Assembly (NCBI RefSeq): GCF_023343835.1
Contig: NC_064435.1
Coordinates: 56,334,134 to 56,398,133 of the forward strand
Length of the DNA: 64,000 nucleotides
Reading direction: 5' to 3'
DNA from: Lagopus muta
Taxonomy: Eukaryota; Chordata; Aves; Galliformes; Phasianidae
Shown here: positions 23,306 to 36,100 of the stretch, one piece after another
Layout: every line of letters begins with the position of its first letter
How positions within the stretch are numbered: position 1 is the stretch's first letter
Program-made: the position numbers and the translations under genes
The notes under the pieces: generated by a model
Database searches by the model: none
What the model was told of the DNA's origin: nothing
Seen by the model: the letters and a program-made list of their open reading frames with translations, nothing else

Positions 23306-26300
23306 ACAGGGCCTCACATCTATCTTATTTCTATTTATCCAATAACAGTCTTCAAAAAAGACTTAGCAGAACATAGAAGTTGAAGTGATATTTCATGCAT
23401 GTCTACAATATCCATTACTTCATGAAATAAATGACCCTGAGAAATGTCAGTTTATACATTTTAAAATAAGTTTTAATTTAGGCCTGTTGTCACAGTACAG
23501 AGCAATATCATAATTAATGATGTGAAACTGGTAGCTGAGATGTCATTACACACAGGGATGTCACAGTGAATCAAGTTAAACTAGCTACTAAAAAAATTCA
23601 GTACTGGAATATTAGTTTTTATATGCACAGTACATCAAATAAATCTTTGACAGGCTGCAAAAAAAATGTATGGATTAAATATGTTATGGGATGAGTAGAT
23701 CTGGTACAAAGCTGGCCTAGAATCTCAAAATGCCAGCAAAACAAGGCCTGTAGGTAAGTCAGGCTATTTATTTGTCAGTTTGACCTATATCTGGCATATT
23801 TAACATTCTTCAGAAAGCCATTCACAAGAGTCTCTCTGTCAGAGTAAATGACATTGTTAATTTGTCAGAGTTCTGATGTCATTTCTGACAAGGCTGCATA
23901 CCTCCTGAAGATCCTTTTACACACATTTTTAGGAAATGCTCTGAGATGCTTTATCCTATTACTATCTGACTTTTCTAGATAAAATTAACATTTACATCTT
24001 AGTACAGATAGATTAAAAAGTACTTGCAGTTGTTATTTTTCATTACATAAATACGTTAGAAGCATTTCTCAGCTAAATATTCACAAACAATACTACATTC
24101 TTAGAAAGCATAACATAAATTAAACTGTGTAACAGACTGGAGTCATAGTATCTGCTACACCCAGAAAGAGCCACATTCCTCCAGCAGCCTGAGGTCTGGT
24201 AATGGCTCTGGGGATGGAGCTGGAATTTAGACTCAGAATCTGCTACTTCTGTAAAAATAATTTTTAGTTTGCCATTATTCCACCACATTCAGTTTTATTT
24301 TCTCTCAAACAATACACATTATTCATTGAAAAAGAAGTAAGTCCTTTACAAGCAAACTACTAAACCTTCAAGGCTTCCTCATTGTACATGCATTAACTTA
24401 TGGCAGGAGACAATTATCTGCCAGCAACTAGCACATTCTGATGCATAGCTCTTTTCTCTTCCATGAATAGGACATGTATGAGCTATTACAGCTCTTCTAC
24501 AGTTTTGTGTTTTGTTTTTTTTCCCATTTTGTAGATATTTTTTTCTTTTAGTAAATCTCCATATACTAGTCTTCTCTTGCTTAAACCTGATTTTTACATT
24601 TGAATCTGATTTATGCTCCCTAATGGATGACCATAATCCTGTGGACAGCTCAGTAGTCACCTAGTTTCAGTAGTCATTGACGGCAGTCTGGGGTAGGTAT
24701 ATCCAAGCTAATTTTTGAATCATTTTTTTCAGACAATAACTTGAGTGAAGATTCAGCACCAAGAGCTTTATCCTGCATCCCCCACATTCCCATAGCTCCT
24801 ATTTAGAATCCCACATTGCTGCCACTGCAAGCCTCCACTCCACTGCCACTTCTCCAGTACGTATACATCCATCTTTAGGCAGCATAACTACTTGCACAGG
24901 ATGTTCTGGGAGCATTGTTATAAGTTGTGCTTTCTCTGCCTCTTCACTGCCAGACTTTATCTCAGGTAATCTGGCTATTTGCATCTTACTCATATCTCTA
25001 ATGACATATTTATGAGATATCTTTTCTGTACAAGCACTCAGGCAGGCATGCCTGCAAGGAACATACTTAATACTCTTTCATTGAGGAATCCTGGCTCAGT
25101 CAATACTTGAGAGCATCTTCTGGCTCTGTATCTGCTTTCCTTTCTGACACTCACACAGAGTTCAGCTCCCCAGTTACATGCTGAGGACTTTGTGTAGAAT
25201 AGCTGTACCAAAAGTCATGCTAATGAGAAGTACAACATCAGTGAGTACATAAACGACATTTTATGTGAAAGAATCTACATTTTCAATATTACCTGCATTC
25301 AGTTGTACATATTGGACCCATTTTGTTACTGCCATAAGGTCTTCAACGTGGTCATTCATGCAGTCCTGTAGACAGCTGAAAAAAAGAATTGAGAGCTTCC
25401 TACTATTCTGCTACTCAGCTTTTAATGTTTTCCTAATTCTTTGTAGACATTACCCTTATATAAATATAAGGTGAAAGAATGGTTTTGTGCATACATAAAA
25501 AAGCATTTTGTGCTATATTATAAGTACACTTTGACTAAAGTCACAAGTTATCTGCCTTGTACCAATTCACACTCCAGGGTTGTATTTCTCTTGTTCTTTC
25601 TCTCTATAAGAACCAGCAGTTAAAATCACCTAGGCTTTTATTTTAGGATACAAGTACCAACAAGAGAAGATGAGGCCTAGAGAAAAAAGATACAGCAATA
25701 TGTCACCACTAATCTCATCCACAGGGAAGACTTTGCTGGACTATTGTTGCTTTGCTCTTACCACAAGGAATGTAGGAAATGTACAGTTATACAAAAAGTT
25801 CACATTGGGATGTGTCCACAGATGGGATCCCAACCTCAGCTGATGTTCCTGTTGATAACCCACAGTCCTTATTCTTTATAGACAAGAAAAAAGCATTACT
25901 TCATCCTTCCTTCTCTCCTCTCTATCAATTCTTGGAGGGAGGAAGGAAGGGGAGGCATGTACCACCACTACAATATATGTCAGGCCTCAAAGGGATACTG
26001 GGCAAGTACCAGACAGGTAGGTTTTTAGGATACTTGTTAATCCTGAACATAAACTCTCTCAGTACAAGGTAGGAAAATACAATCTGACCTCTCTTTACTA
26101 AATGACTGAGGTCAGAAAACTAAAAATTTAACTACTCGTAGACATAAAGACAGAAAAAAGCCTCACAGCTTCACAAATTCATCCAAGTTTCTAGGGCACA
26201 CCAGGGATAACATCTTAAAAGTATACCACGTATTATGTAATATGCCTTTTCCTCACGTGCTTTACAAATGATGGATCTAACGGAAGGCAAACCAAGGAGT

Positions 26301-26861
26301 TTTTGGTCCAAATGACCAGCCCCAATGGTTGGGGTGAGGCACGTCACCTTGTCTATCTCAAAACATCTACGGTAAAACAGTGACTGTACAGTTTTGAAAG
26401 TGAGAAAGGAAAAGGAAATGAACAAATACCCTTTGAAATTCAATGAATTCATATACCCTAAAGAACACAGTCAGTCTTATAGAGGTCAGCTTTCTGCCAA
26501 CCACTGCAAACAGCAAAAGACTTAGAGATCAAATCCTTCTCTACGAGTGCTGAGATGTAGAAAATATGAGGAAATATTTAATAATTACTAAAAAAATGAG
26601 GCTTAAAATAATATCATACCAAAATATCAATTATTTCAAAGTGCAGTTGCTGGCCAAAGAAAGCAGGTTTGAACCACACTCAAGAAACTTTGCAAATTGT
26701 GGCAGGAGGTAAAGTGAGCACTTACTGGAGCATGTGACAGGTATATTATTGCAGTTTGTAAATAGTTCTGTAGCCTCAGCACTATAGTAGGCAGTTTACA
26801 GACAGACTGAATAACAAGATCTGTGCTGTGAAGAGCCTCCACTTTAAGCTGACATTTATAC

Positions 26862-26888
<27 letters not shown>
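26862..26888. repeat. Poly-A tract, 27 A
   Basis: Uninterrupted A27 with no recognisable retrocopy upstream and no AATAAA just before it. Confidence 0.95.
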
Positions 26889-26892
<4 letters not shown>

Positions 26893-27087
26893 ATGAAGTG
26901 GAATAACTAGAAAGTGAGAAGATATACATTTGCATGTAGCACCATTTCAAGAAAAAGGAGAAGCCCAAATAAGAGTTCATTGCTGCTGAAAGGAAAGTCC
27001 TTCTCCAAACGCTTCCCCATCTCTACCCTCCTTGTCTCTCATCCCTGAGCCCAAGCACACCACTTGCATCAAATGCCCCTGCAGTCA

Positions 27088-27150
27088 GAACATGGCTGAG
27101 GTTGGAAGAGATCTCTGGAGGTAATCTGATTCAGCCCTGGTCCAACTCAA
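27088..27150 (-). mobile_element. Old CR1 3'-end fragment, minus strand
   Basis: ATGGCTGAGGTTGGAAGAGATCTCTGGAGGT followed by AATCTGATTCAGCCC and TCCAAC matches the antisense CR1 3' end (GGTTGGAAGGGA-CTCTGGAGATCATCTAGTCCAAC) with several changes. The tail repeat is lost. Divergence suggests an older copy than that at 1.4 kb. Confidence 0.75.
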
Positions 27151-27603
27151 TCCATGAGTAAATCTGACTATGTAGAACATCCAGTAGAACATTTCAGAAC
27201 TGCCTAAAAAGACCCTAAACCACTAGATGCTGTCTTAACAAGGAGATCAAGTCCCAAAAGGCACCAGTGAAGGTCAGCTTTAGCCTAAGGGCATCATGCC
27301 ACAGATGGGAGACAGAATTCAGGAGCAAGATTTACTGCCAAGTGGACTGAAAACAAGAGATTAAAGATAAATGGAATTTACACCCCTAAATCTTCTAGGT
27401 ATTTCTGGAAACCCTGTTGTAGGATTCTTGGTTATTTTCCTTGAGTACACATTCTGTCTTACTTCTGCTTTAGTATTTATTTTACTCCTCCTTCAAAGTG
27501 CAACCCAATCTCAGACAAGTAACAGTTTTTACACTTGTGCAAACAGGTGGCCAGCAGAGAGATTTTGCAGCATTAGTGCACAACTCATTTAGACTTACTC
27601 CAA
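27151..27603. other. Non-coding stretch, nothing recognised
   Basis: Includes a 73-codon hydrophobic open frame (27371-27592, plus) with no recognisable family. No repeat family is visible. Confidence 0.45.
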
Positions 27604-27683
27604 GATGGAGTGATCCCTGGGCGGGGATTCAACCTCCGTGACCTCACACTGCACTGTACTCTGCTGCTAATCACTCCTCCATC
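27604..27683 (-). repeat. tRNA-like inverted repeat (tRNA pseudogene or SINE head)
   Basis: GGAGTGAT (27607-27614) is exactly complementary to ATCACTCC (27670-27677), and the flanking GAT/ATC continue the pairing after a 3-base insertion. On the minus strand the loop contains TAGCAGCAGAGT (about 27659-27670), which partly fits the polymerase III A-box, and GGTTGAATCC (27625-27634), close to the B-box GGTTCGAATCC. The 71-base length of the arm-to-arm unit is tRNA-sized. Against a genuine tRNA, seven unpaired bases separate the T-arm from the acceptor strand, the T stem has mismatches and no sound anticodon stem can be drawn. It is a degenerate tRNA-derived sequence at best. Confidence 0.35.
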
Positions 27684-28830
27684 GGTCCCTGAAAAGCAAT
27701 TTTATATAATCTTCACCAGGCAAAAGAATTAAGAGTGTTCTGCCTATTACTCTGACGCTTTCATCTACTGCTCTCTGCAATTGCCTTTATATACATATAT
27801 ATTTGTACATGCATGTGAACTGAAAAAAACATCAGGTAACAGAAAACGGTGCTACAAAAGCATAAGCAAAGAAAATAAAACAAGACATTCAATAAAGTGT
27901 AACAGGAATGCCAAATTTTAGCAGACTACATTCACGTTTTATTCAGCATTTCACATATATTAACCCATAAAATCAAAATAGCACAAGATAAAAATGAGAG
28001 CAGTGACTTAGATGGATGCTGTACTGACCTCTAACTCCCATTTTGGTAGATCCTAATTATAGCATGGTGGTTTCTAGAGGCTCTAGCTGTAGTTGTTGGT
28101 GACACATGGGCTCCTTCTCTCAAAATTATCACCGGTCCCTTGCATAATACACAAGAATACATCAATGTCTTAGTTGCCTCCAGCAGCTTTAGCTCTTTGT
28201 CACCTGCATTTGTGGTCAGTGCAACAACTGCAGGATCTAAATTGCAGCAGCTGGACATGTATTACCTCAGCTGCATCTGCCAGAGAGGTGGTAGTTCTTA
28301 GCTGAGTTTGTCTCAAATTATCACAGCAAGACTTCTCCAACTGCAGTAAAACTGACTGCAGCTTTTGGTGCCAATGTCTTTCTAGTGGATGACTGCTGAT
28401 GGCCATGTCTGCCAACCACATATCTTCAATTAAAAGAACCCCATAGATCCCCATAGAAGATTTTAATGTTAACGTACATGACAAACAGTTGTTTTTGAGG
28501 ATACATTCCCTTATGAAATCTAACATGGGGAATGCTTCTTTGCCAACAGAACTGAAAGGTTTTACAGAACCATCCCTTTCTCAAAAGGTTTAATGTTTCT
28601 TGTGCTTATTACCCTTAAGCAGAGCTGAGCAGTCCTGTACACCCATTGGCCTGAAGCTGGGGCTGCCTGAGACATGATAGAAAGGAACTGAAGGAGCAGT
28701 GGATGTTAGGTGTAGCTTCTAAAGGAAAAAGCAAGTGACTGAGGAAGAAGGGAGAAATCATCAGTATGAGTAAGCACTCATAAGCAAGGAAGAACAAGAA
28801 GGATGTTGTGGTTTTTTGTTTGCTTTTTTG

Positions 28831-28850
28831 TTATTTATTTATTTATTTTT
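28831..28850. repeat. (TTTA)n microsatellite
   Basis: About four to five tandem TTTA units ending in a T-run. Confidence 0.85.
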
Positions 28851-29754
28851 AATGTGAATGCTCTAGCTTGATTGCAATAAATCATGAATGGCAAGCAAGA
28901 ATGGCTTCCTCTTAGATGCTGGCACCTGGTTAAACTCAGGAATCCAACACAATGTTATGGTGAAGAAAGCAAGATCACCCTCGGGCTTAGTATTCACATT
29001 CCAACCACATCCTTTCAAAGGGGAAGAAAACAGGTGTCTGAATTGAGTTCAGGAGTCTGTTCTGTCTTAAATGCTTACAAGGAAAGCATTGTACAGTTCA
29101 AGCTGGAAAGGAAATAGGGAAATTATCACACAGCTTGGACTGGCAACAGTGATGAGTGCAGGTAGACTTCCACTTTAGCATTTCATAAACCTAACAGAAA
29201 AAGGTGAGGAAAACAGAGCCTCTCACCTTTCTGGAAAGATGCAGCTATACAAGAGGATTACCTGTCAGGAGAAAGCAATAAAAAAAGTTTGTAATATATG
29301 CTGGCAACTGAAGAGCTACTGCCTAATCCTGTTCGTAAGTTTAATAGTTTCTAAGGGAATTTAAATAAGTTAGGGAGGTTTAACATTCCTTTGAGAGATG
29401 AGTCCATGTATAACCTTGTATTTCATAATTAAAAATCTCTTTGATCTATAAAAAACAGAACACTGATTATAGCAAATTACAAACCAAGCTAACCATTCAG
29501 TACTATGAGTAATGCAGAAGAATTTCAAAACCAGCTTTAATATGTCTGGAATATCTACAAAGGATGTGGGGAAATGGAGATCTTAGTTGCACAGAAAAGA
29601 AGCATGTACTCTTTAAACAAGAGGAATAACACTATCCACTGTACCTCCCTCCCCATTAGAACTATTCACAACAAAATGTGTGTATCTTAGCAATAATATG
29701 AATGATGAAATAACAATAATAAAAACTCTTTACCCCCAACCTAGGTTGAATGTC

Positions 29755-29772
29755 AGTAATAATAATAATAAA
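29755..29772. repeat. (AAT)n microsatellite
   Basis: Six tandem AAT units. Confidence 0.85.
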
Positions 29773-31639
29773 GCCTGAAAATTCAGTCACAAAGTTCAGA
29801 AAGTCAATTGGAGAAAAAATAGATTAAATAAGTAAGATAAACAAACTTCACTGGGGCTAAGAAATATAAGCTGGGTCATAGGATGGGCACTGCAAATAAA
29901 GTAGCAGCTTGATCTAAAACAAACTGTCACAAGATATTTTGACTTCCATAACAAATTACATAAATTTATTTAGATTGAATACTGCACATGTCAATTCACT
30001 ATCTAGACTAAAAATAAAAATGAATACAAATCAAATGTATATTAGAACTCAAAAAGTAAAAACCAGAAGCATTCCCTTGCCTTAAATCTCCACCTCATCA
30101 TCCCCCTTCCAAAAGTCAATCCCTTTGCCCAGAAAACAGTATTTGAAACTAGCAAACAGAAATTTTTCCATTAAGGTCATAAAATAAAATACCAACAAAG
30201 GTAGATAAAGCTGGAGAAGACAGAAAGGGGTACTTCAATGGCAACAGCAATGTGAAATTATTGTAAAGCAAGAACATTCCAGAGGAAAACATTAATTCCT
30301 ATGCCTCTGACCATTCTGAACTATACCAAGACAGTTCTTTACATTCAAACTATAATCTTACAGACAATACCATATTCTCAGTCTTTCCCTGCAATTGAGA
30401 CGTTCCAAATCAAAGAGCTATGCCATAATTTTTTTCCATATTAGAAAATGTTCAAATAAAATTTGATTTCAGTCTTTTCATCCCCAGTATTCCTATGGAG
30501 TTGCGTTGGACATGTATGCTACAAATCAGTGTTTTGTGCAAAAAACGTTCATAGTTTATTTTGATCAGATGAGCAAGTACAATACATGAGAGTCACAACT
30601 TGATCTGGGGATGTTTGTAAGTATCTTTCCTCTGCAAAGATGAAATCCTGAAAGATGAGCTATTTGGATCCTACACCTGGGTTCTAAATAGAAAACTTGA
30701 TAAAACGCTGTAGATGACAAGAGACTACAGGTTGCTGGAATATATCTTATATTTTGCCAGCAGTTGAACATTGACTGTTTTTCAATTGTAATAGATTACA
30801 TCTGAAAAGAGTACGTTACTTCCACAGAAATTCAACTGAATTGCCCCCCAACCCCCACTTTTTTTAGCATAAAGGATAAAAGGATATCAGGAAATTTCTT
30901 TTTATTTCATTTAAATGTTATGCATTTGCTTTAAATAACTGGCGTAACATTTCAAATTCACAATTTTCAAGATATATTTGAAAATATGTACTCCAAAATA
31001 TGCACCTAAATGTGGATAATACAAATAATCTTATTTAATCCCATTCATTGGACCAAAAGGGTATTTGTTTGCCAATGTAACTAGTAAGGGTAATATTGTT
31101 AGGAAATGTTCTAATCGTTCTACAGTGGGATGAAGTCACCTGGTTCATCTTGAAGAGGATTTCATACTTGGACAACTATGTTCAATTGGCTCTCAAAGGA
31201 AAAATATCTTTTTGTATTAAAGACTTATGACTACTTCACTAAGCGACTCAGCATGCAAGAATTTGCACAATCTCTACAGCCGCTACTACTTAACAAGTGA
31301 CAAATCTCCTTCCATACATTTAACTTAGTGCTGATCCAAAAATAATGACAAAAAAATATTTCAGTTTTCCACCATTCTTTCTCCCTTCCTCAGCCAATTT
31401 TGTATTTTCTTATCCTCAGCTGAGATACAACTCTATAAACTCAATATATTCCATAAAATAATTCTACACGCAAAAATAAAAATCATTTTCTACAGGCAGT
31501 ATTGCTTTTCACTACTTAGAGTTCTTTAACAGGCAAAAATGTCTTCCACGTTTTTTTCAAAAACATGGGATATCATGACTTAGACATTAAACAAAACAAT
31601 CACAAAACATCTTCAACCAACACTACACACCATCCACTA

Positions 31640-31991
31640 CCTCAAACCCTGTGTGGCCAGCAAGTAATCTTTAAAGCCAATACTGCATTCTAGCAAGGAT
31701 ATAAATTAATAATGAAGTAATTTTGATTGAGGCTGATAAAATTTATTCTATATTCATTAAGTAGAAGAATCATCTGTATATTTGGTGAGAATTTTCCATT
31801 GTGGGGCAGAGACCTCAAGGTCAAACTTTTACCGTAGCTCTGCATTTTCTTTTAAGTGCCTGTTGCAGCCATTTGACTGCTGCATACAAAACGTGCAGCC
31901 TCATAAATAAGGAGAGCATTAAGCAAAAGCTAGATAAGAGGTGATTGCTGAGAGCTGTGAACTAATGATAATGCTTTTTTCTGTTTTTCAG
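31640..31991 (+). other. Complex single-copy-looking DNA ending in a strong 3' splice-site sequence
   Basis: The segment lacks simple repeats and CR1. Its last 30 bases form a model acceptor: a branch-point-like CTAAT (branch A at 31965), a pyrimidine tract TTTTTTCTGTTTTTCAG, and AG at 31990-31991, 26 bases after the branch A. Such strings can arise by chance in AT-rich DNA. No donor site or known exon is identified. Confidence 0.3.
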
Positions 31992-32055
31992 AGATGTACT
32001 CAGCAGTGTACCTGAAGTAACTAAAGTAGCAGATAATCCCCATATCTTCTTGTAG
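31992..32055 (+). other. Hypothetical short terminal exon (low confidence)
   Basis: Directly after the acceptor, frame 2 stays open for 20 codons (31993-32052), starting DVLSSVPEVTK and ending at TAG (32053-32055). If spliced in, it would give a short C-terminal peptide followed by a 3' UTR, with AATAAA signals at 32879-32884 and near 32951. I recognise no protein family in the peptide. Twenty open codons are expected by chance fairly often, so this is a lead only. Confidence 0.15.
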
Positions 32056-33014
32056 AATCCCAATGATACCAATTATTGTCAGAGGACTACATTTTTAGTC
32101 TTACAAACAGCATCCACTGGCTTAAGTTTCTCCCTCTTAAGAATGCTGAGAATAGCAGCAGCATTTTTACACTTTTGTTGACATTGCAAATCTATGTCTG
32201 CCCATACTACATCTATGTGATAGCTCTTCTAATTAGATCTATTTGTGGGAAAAGTATGGATCAGTAGTAAAGAGACATACAGAGGTATATTTTCAGATAT
32301 GAGCTAGCAAAAATATTGAAGCAGAATTTCCATCAGTGTGACAAGAGTTCTGCATTTTATTTCCATGAATTTGAAAACTAGAAAACTTTTCCTATCAAAC
32401 CGATTTTTAAAATTTTTAAAAGAAATTTAAAATTTTTAAAAGAATAACACTCAACTAAACCAGATACTGCATTTTTTCTTTTTTAGGAAGTCTCAAAATA
32501 TCTATTCTGAACACTTAAGTATGCTTACACTTACTTAACTTACTTGCTTAATACTTACATCTCTGCAAATGTATACATCACCTAGAGAGAACATTGAGGG
32601 TTCTGAGAAACAGCCCTTAATGAGCATCCGAGAGTGACACAGGTGATCAGAGGCTGAACTCTTCATAGCTTATAGATAAATTACATTAAGATAAGCTACC
32701 ATAACACTGAAAATGTAATAACTTTGCCATAAAAAAAGCTTCTATGGTACCTTATTACATCAGACACTATACGAAGACAAATATCCAACTGTAAGGCAAG
32801 TATTTAACACATCCCACTTTAATGGAGTAATGTCATGGCCTTTTCTTCACACATGAATCCAGTGGAGATACATGTGTTAATAAAGAACAGAAATTTTCAG
32901 GTCTTGACTTGATAATTGTACAATTCATGGATCTGGACATCTACGAGTCATCAAATAAAATAGAATACAGTTTTCTACATAGTATTAGTACAGAAAGATG
33001 CTGATAGAGGCTGG
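32056..33014. other. Non-coding stretch, nothing recognised
   Basis: AT-rich sequence. It contains a short tandem of TTTAAAATTTTTAAAAGAA-type units at about 32405-32444 (two copies). No element or exon is recognised. Confidence 0.45.
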
Positions 33015-33183
33015 CAAAAAAGAAGGTGAGGGTAGAGAAAGTAAAGACAGGAGAGCAAGAGAAAGTGAAAGAGAAGAAAATATAAAAATGGGGGAGAAGA
33101 GAAGGGAGAGGGAAAAAAAGAGGGATTGGAAAGAGGAAGAGAGAGGAAAAAGTGAGCAGCTAGAGAAAAATAAAGAATGGGGC
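33015..33183. repeat. GA-rich purine tract
   Basis: About 170 bp almost entirely of A and G on the plus strand, built of irregular GAGA, GGGA and AAAG blocks and not a clean unit. It creates long but artefactual open frames on both strands (charged Glu-Arg-Lys on plus, Ser-Leu-Phe on minus). Confidence 0.9.
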
Positions 33184-36100
33184 AGGACAGTGAGTGTCAA
33201 AATTCAGGTTGATATGGCTTTTTACTTTATCCCAAATATATCAGAAGATTCAGGCTAGGGAAGAAAAAAAAAAAAAAGAAACAAAAACCTTTTAGGATTA
33301 TTTTTTCAAAGCAAGTAGCACTTAATAGCTCAGCAATTACAGGTCCACACTGGGATATGGAATATCAAGATTCTATTTACTGCTCAGCCTGAGACAGAGG
33401 ATTCAAAGCTCATATGTTTCACTGTCCAAGAGATGTCTTAACCATTGTCTAAGGAGAATAGGCACCATCTCTTGCTGTGAAAGCTAATCTGTTCTGTAAA
33501 ATCTACAAGTTCAGTGGCAGCAGGAACAGCATCCAAGTGTCCCAACTTCCATACTGCTGTTCTGTTGTTTTTGTTTTTTTTAAAACACCTGAAAGATTAT
33601 ATAGCACAAATTTTTACTATAAAACCCCACCATTTTTTATCTATCCTTTGAAAACAACCAGACTTTACATATTGTAGTATACTGGAAAACAAATGTATTT
33701 CAGTCAAAATCTCCCAACTTTTCCCACCAAACTGCATGAATTAAAAAATTTTAAGTGTGTATAGACAAGGCTGTTTTCAACTTACTGTATAGTATTTTTG
33801 AACTATATTTTTCAGCACATTTGGGGAGGCTGGGAGCTAGGGCACTAGTACCTAGAAAGGTTAGTCATGAGTTATTAACAAGTGGCTATTTTTGGTTCAG
33901 GTGTTTCCAGCACAGGTTTTGTAAGGTCAGCATAAGCACAGAGCTATTGTTTAGTTGATAATAGCATTTCCATGAGAGTGTCATTCAGTTCTCCTGAGTG
34001 ACTTATCACAGATCCAGAGGGATATGTTAAAATTCTTGCCTCACTGCCTTTAGTTCTGCTTCATGCTAAATTGATCCCACTCTGTGGCATTCTTGCCAAT
34101 AGCACTTTTTCTTACAACAAACATCCCTAAACTTAAGACATAAAGTTTCTGGTTGCTGTTGCAGTGCTCCCCAAATTTCTACCTCAGATAAGGAACTTCT
34201 GAATCAGCAAGACATTTGGTATGTAAATATTGGTGTCAAGTTTCAGGGAAATATCTGTATTCCCTTTCACAGAGTTATTTTTATTGCTTTAATTCTTGCA
34301 GCTTGTACTTCAAGATAAGGCTTGCCAAGCATTTAAATTATTCTCTAAAACTTCAGAGAATTTTCTTTTTTTACTGCAAGGATTTTTATTTTTTAACCTT
34401 CTTTTTTTTTTGTTTTAAATATCATCAACTATAGCTGTCAGCTTCCTCTTGTCCCTCTCTTCCCACCCCAGTGAAATTGTGCATATCAGTTCACTTCAAG
34501 ACAGGCAGACGCCTACATTTTATATATAACATAGACCATCAAATTTCTACAATGTTTACAAGAGGGCACATTTTGAGAATGACACTGTCTGCTTTGAAGC
34601 AAAGCAGTTACAGATGCACACTCTGTAATTCTGACAAACAGAGGAGTAGCAAGAGGCAGCACTCTGTCTTTGACTTGAGTACAGAGGCTGCCAACAGAGG
34701 GACAAAGAGAGCAGTGGGGTGGCCGTTCTCAAAGTTGCTTTCCAAGCTACCTCCTGTATACCTCCAGAAATGGTAGAGGAGGTACAGGAAACAATATAGC
34801 CCACAGAACTTTTTATAAGGCTTAATGGTAAGGGTGACATATGCTTAAGAAATAGTAAGTCTTAACTTCATTCATGTTGGCACAAGCCTCTCTCATTTAA
34901 ATCTGCCAGGAGACAGCTCCAGCAGGACAGCTACTGGGGATCTGACTTCACCCCACCAGCGGGATGTGGCATTAAGCTGGCATGAGGAACAGGCTCCCAG
35001 AGATCTGGGAGACTAAGAGTATTCATTCTTATAGAACTGATCTGTCTCTGTTACACTGGAGTTAATTAGAGAAAAACACATTTAGCAAATGAAGATACCC
35101 TTTTCTTTTGATTCTGTCTGAGAAAATCAAAATAGCATTATAGCAGAAAAGCTGCTCCATTCTTAATTGTTCCATCAGAATGAGCTCGCTGCAAACACTC
35201 CATAATTGAATTACTTGAATGAATATATATAGCAGTATAAATCCACATACTTTCCCTTATTAAAGAATTCTGATTATCTTTATTTTCTTTAATGTCATTT
35301 CTGGACAGAAAAAAAAGAAATAGAATATGCAAATTAATTACTTTTTCCCCTTTTAGAGGTTACCTATTAATAATACAAATGTTTCAAAATGCAGTTATTA
35401 CATATATTGTGTTAGAATAATAATTTCAGTAAAATTCAAACCAAAAGGAGACAATTAGAAACTCTACATTTAGCTTCAATTTATTCAAATATCACTTTAA
35501 AAAAAAAAAAAACAAAACAAAAAACCTCCCTTTTCTCATGCAACACTGCCTTTTAGAAATCACTTCCATTAGTAATACAAATACCTGTGACAGCACCACA
35601 GAAAATACATACTTTAAAGGAAAGAGCAGAAATCTGTTTAAAAAGAAGACTTATGTAGGGCTAAGCATGGTAGGTCTTTTGACATACAGAATTGCAATAA
35701 AGGCAAAATAAATGTTTGATTTTGCTATTTTTATTATACAAAGCAAACCTGGGGAGTAGAGAGCAAAATACCATAAAAATAAATATGAAAATTCTGCTTG
35801 AAATGCTTCACCTGTATACTTTCTGTATGGATGTTCACACCCTATGTGTAAAATGACAACACCTAGTGCATTATGTCATGTATCCTACAGGGGTGCTGCA
35901 TATTTATTCTTCCCATCAAAAATCACTTATGGCATGTGAGTCCAGTACATGAGCAAACAGCAACATGTTTATAGCTTCAATTATTTCAAGTCACATTGCT
36001 TTAATATACATGATACCTTGTTTCTTCCCAACTAATCACAACATCTGCTACTAATCTTAATCTGCTATTTAAAGATATGCAACTAAACGAAACCTGCCAA

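Larger units (their letters stand above)
22204..27087. other. Non-coding stretch, partly complex single-copy-looking sequence
   Basis: No gene is recognised. The segment 23450-24010 is complex, repeat-free and rich in TAAT cores, apart from the (AAAT) tract just before it, and is a guess for conserved non-coding sequence. An A27 run sits at 26862-26888. Short open frames such as 24379-24660 and 24799-24993 (minus) have no family signature. Confidence 0.45.
27684..31639. other. Non-coding stretch with simple repeats
   Basis: Contains (TTTA)n at 28831-28850 and (AAT)n at 29755-29772. Two overlapping minus-strand frames at 28031-28526 form the longest complex open region nearby, but I recognise no domain in them and the two frames do not join cleanly. 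Confidence 0.45.

Noticed and set aside
28031..28526. Minus-strand frames that could be a frameshifted pseudogene
   Set aside because: I recognise no protein in either frame, and there is no poly-A tail or other retrocopy mark. Kept only as a note in the stretch description.
32985..33258. Highly charged plus-strand frame and Ser/Leu-rich minus-strand frame
   Set aside because: Both arise from the GA-rich purine tract, with no domain or splice context.
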